From NCBI GenBank assembly GCA_017518415.1, contig JAFWVC010000038.1, positions 1 through 42,778 of the forward strand: a stretch of 42,778 nt of DNA. The letters run 5' to 3'. This DNA comes from Clostridia bacterium. GTDB lineage: Bacteria > Bacillota > Clostridia > Oscillospirales > Acutalibacteraceae. The position numbers and the translations under genes are program-made. Positions 42,044 to 42,778 of this stretch are shown here, piece after piece (the first letter of the stretch is position 1; every line of letters starts with the position of its first letter). The notes under the pieces were generated by a model. The model saw nothing but the letters and a program-made list of their open reading frames with translations, was not told the DNA's origin and made no database searches.

Positions 42044-42418
42044 ATGGAAATGCAGTTTTATCGTTGCCCCGTTTGCGGGCAGATGGTCGCCATCGTCAAA
42101 AAGACCGGCGTGCCGCTGGTGTGCTGCGGCCGGCCGATGCAGGAGATCGTGCCCGGCACGACGGACGCGTCGCCCGAAAAGCACGTGCCCGTGTACCAGG
42201 CGGCGGACGGCAAGTTGACCGTGACGGTCGGCTCGGCGGAGCATCCGATGGCGCCGGAGCATTTTATCGAGTGGATCGCGGTGCAGACCAGGTTCGGCAA
42301 CCAGCGCAAGGCGCTGCAACCGGGCCGGGCGCCGCAGGCCGTCTTCGCTTTGTGCGACGGGGACGAGGTGGAGGCCGTGTACGCCTATTGCAACCTGCAC
42401 GGCTTGTGGAAGGCCTGA
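42044..42418 (+). CDS. dfx: Superoxide reductase (desulfoferrodoxin, two-iron type)
   Basis: A 124-residue enzyme that reduces superoxide to hydrogen peroxide in anaerobes. Centre I ligands are C8, C11, C27 and C28; centre II ligands are H47, H67, H73, C116 and H119, with E45 and K46 next to the active site. All are present. GGAGG is 8 nt before the ATG. The 94-bp gap after pdp has no clear terminator, so it may be transcribed from the cdd promoter as well as its own. Terminator at 42441-42469. Confidence 0.96.
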   Translation: MEMQFYRCPVCGQMVAIVKKTGVPLVCCGRPMQEIVPGTTDASPEKHVPVYQAADGKLTVTVGSAEHPMAPEHFIEWIAVQTRFGNQRKALQPGRAPQAVFALCDGDEVEAVYAYCNLHGLWKA

Positions 42419-42440
42419 ACCTGCACCATACCGGCACAAA

Positions 42441-42473
42441 CAAGCGGCGATATCGGGTATCGCCGCTTGTTTT
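42441..42473 (+). terminator. Intrinsic terminator of the superoxide reductase gene
   Basis: CAAGCGGCGATA (42441-42452) and TATCGCCGCTTG (42458-42469) form a perfect 12-bp stem with a 5-nt loop, followed by TTTT. Confidence 0.9.
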
Positions 42474-42542
42474 GCGTCACGGCGTAACGCTTTTTCCGGC
42501 TTTTTTCGCCTGCCGGGCGAGTTTTTCTCAAAAAACGCGTGA

Positions 42543-42571
42543 TTGGCACGGCCGTTCCTTTGTGGTATACT
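42543..42571 (+). promoter_or_regulatory. Sigma-A promoter of the XRE regulator
   Basis: TTGGCA (42543-42548) and TATACT (42566-42571) are 17 bp apart, 49 bp before the start codon. Confidence 0.82.
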
Positions 42572-42619
42572 GGGTATGAAAGCAGGGCCCGCTTACCTTT
42601 TACAAGGGGTGAAACATCC

Positions 42620-42778
42620 ATGAAAACCATCGGCGAAAAAATCAAAGAGCTGCGCAAAGCGCGGGATATGACGCAGGACGAACTGGCCGCCTGCCTCGGC
42701 GTCGCCTATCAGACCGTTTCCAAATGGGAAACCGGCGTCACCAGCCCCGACCTGTCTCTGATCGTGCCGATCGCGCGG
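42620..42778 (+). CDS. XRE-family transcription regulator, N-terminal part only
   Basis: The first 53 residues of a DNA-binding protein that runs off the right edge. A helix-turn-helix of the XRE/Cro type is clear: IKELRKARDMTQDELAACLG, then VAYQTVSKWETGVTSPDLSL with the recognition-helix QTVSKWE signature. AAGGGG lies 10 nt before the ATG. The C-terminal domain, and so the signal it senses, is not visible. Confidence 0.93.
   Translation, partial: MKTIGEKIKELRKARDMTQDELAACLGVAYQTVSKWETGVTSPDLSLIVPIAR

Overview
The window looks like part of the chromosome of a GC-rich anaerobic member of the Clostridia (Oscillospiraceae-like). Signs of this are the Firmicutes gene sets rny-ymdB, yloU-yloV-recG and yqzL-recO, strong AGGAGG ribosome binding sites, a clostridial-order Rnf complex (C-D-G-E-A-B), a superoxide reductase for oxygen defence and an iron alcohol dehydrogenase. 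Sortase, pilin and signal-peptide lipoprotein genes fit a monoderm cell. I see no rRNA, tRNA, CRISPR array, insertion sequence or prophage.

Layout, left to right. (1) 1-3.3 kb: a pilin cluster on the minus strand, with a truncated prepilin at the edge, a small membrane protein, a 613-residue prepilin whose pilin stem carries a large repeat-rich exodomain, and a 45-residue membrane peptide; a small membrane gene faces them. (2) 3.5-5.8 kb: a three-gene sortase unit (substrate, class D-like sortase, membrane protein) with its own promoter. (3) 5.8-12.7 kb: branched-chain amino acid genes, with livK on its own promoter and livHMGF, azlCD, ywlG and ywlE on another. (4) 12.7-21.9 kb: housekeeping genes rny, ymdB, a peptide-type binding protein, yloU, yloV, recG, yqzL and recO. 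(5) 21.9-31.5 kb: a seven-gene minus-strand operon with overlapping ATGA junctions: iron alcohol dehydrogenase, HD hydrolase, DUF218 protein, membrane-anchored GH5-like hydrolase, 1081-residue beta-helix lipoprotein, RluA-type pseudouridine synthase and a DUF368/PopT undecaprenyl-phosphate translocase. (6) 31.5-37.9 kb: a plus-strand energy operon (NusG domain II protein, Gx transporter, rnfCDGEAB, flavin reductase). (7) 37.9-40.2 kb: an AI-2E-type permease and homoserine O-acetyltransferase. (8) 40.2-42.8 kb: cytidine deaminase, pyrimidine nucleoside phosphorylase, superoxide reductase and the start of an XRE regulator.

The most interesting signal concerns the genetic code. Two conserved genes, ywlG (TAG at 6765-6767) and cdd (TAG at 40313-40315), each have one in-frame amber codon near the start. 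In both, the ribosome binding site and conserved N-terminal sequence lie upstream of the TAG, the full family length is restored by reading through, and there is no usable restart site after it. None of the 45 genes whose ends are visible uses TAG as a terminator (15 TAA, 30 TGA; 11 of the TGA ends are fixed by start/stop overlaps). This fits amber being a rare sense codon in this organism. It also fits two independent nonsense mutations or sequencing errors, and two cases cannot settle it.

Functionally, the Rnf complex would couple ferredoxin oxidation to NAD reduction and ion pumping. The five-gene Liv importer and the AzlCD exporter share one transcription unit, which would let the cell balance branched-chain amino acids. 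The seven-gene envelope operon places secreted carbohydrate-active proteins beside a lipid-carrier recycling protein. Ten promoters with 17-bp spacers and six terminators can be placed by eye and define most transcription units.
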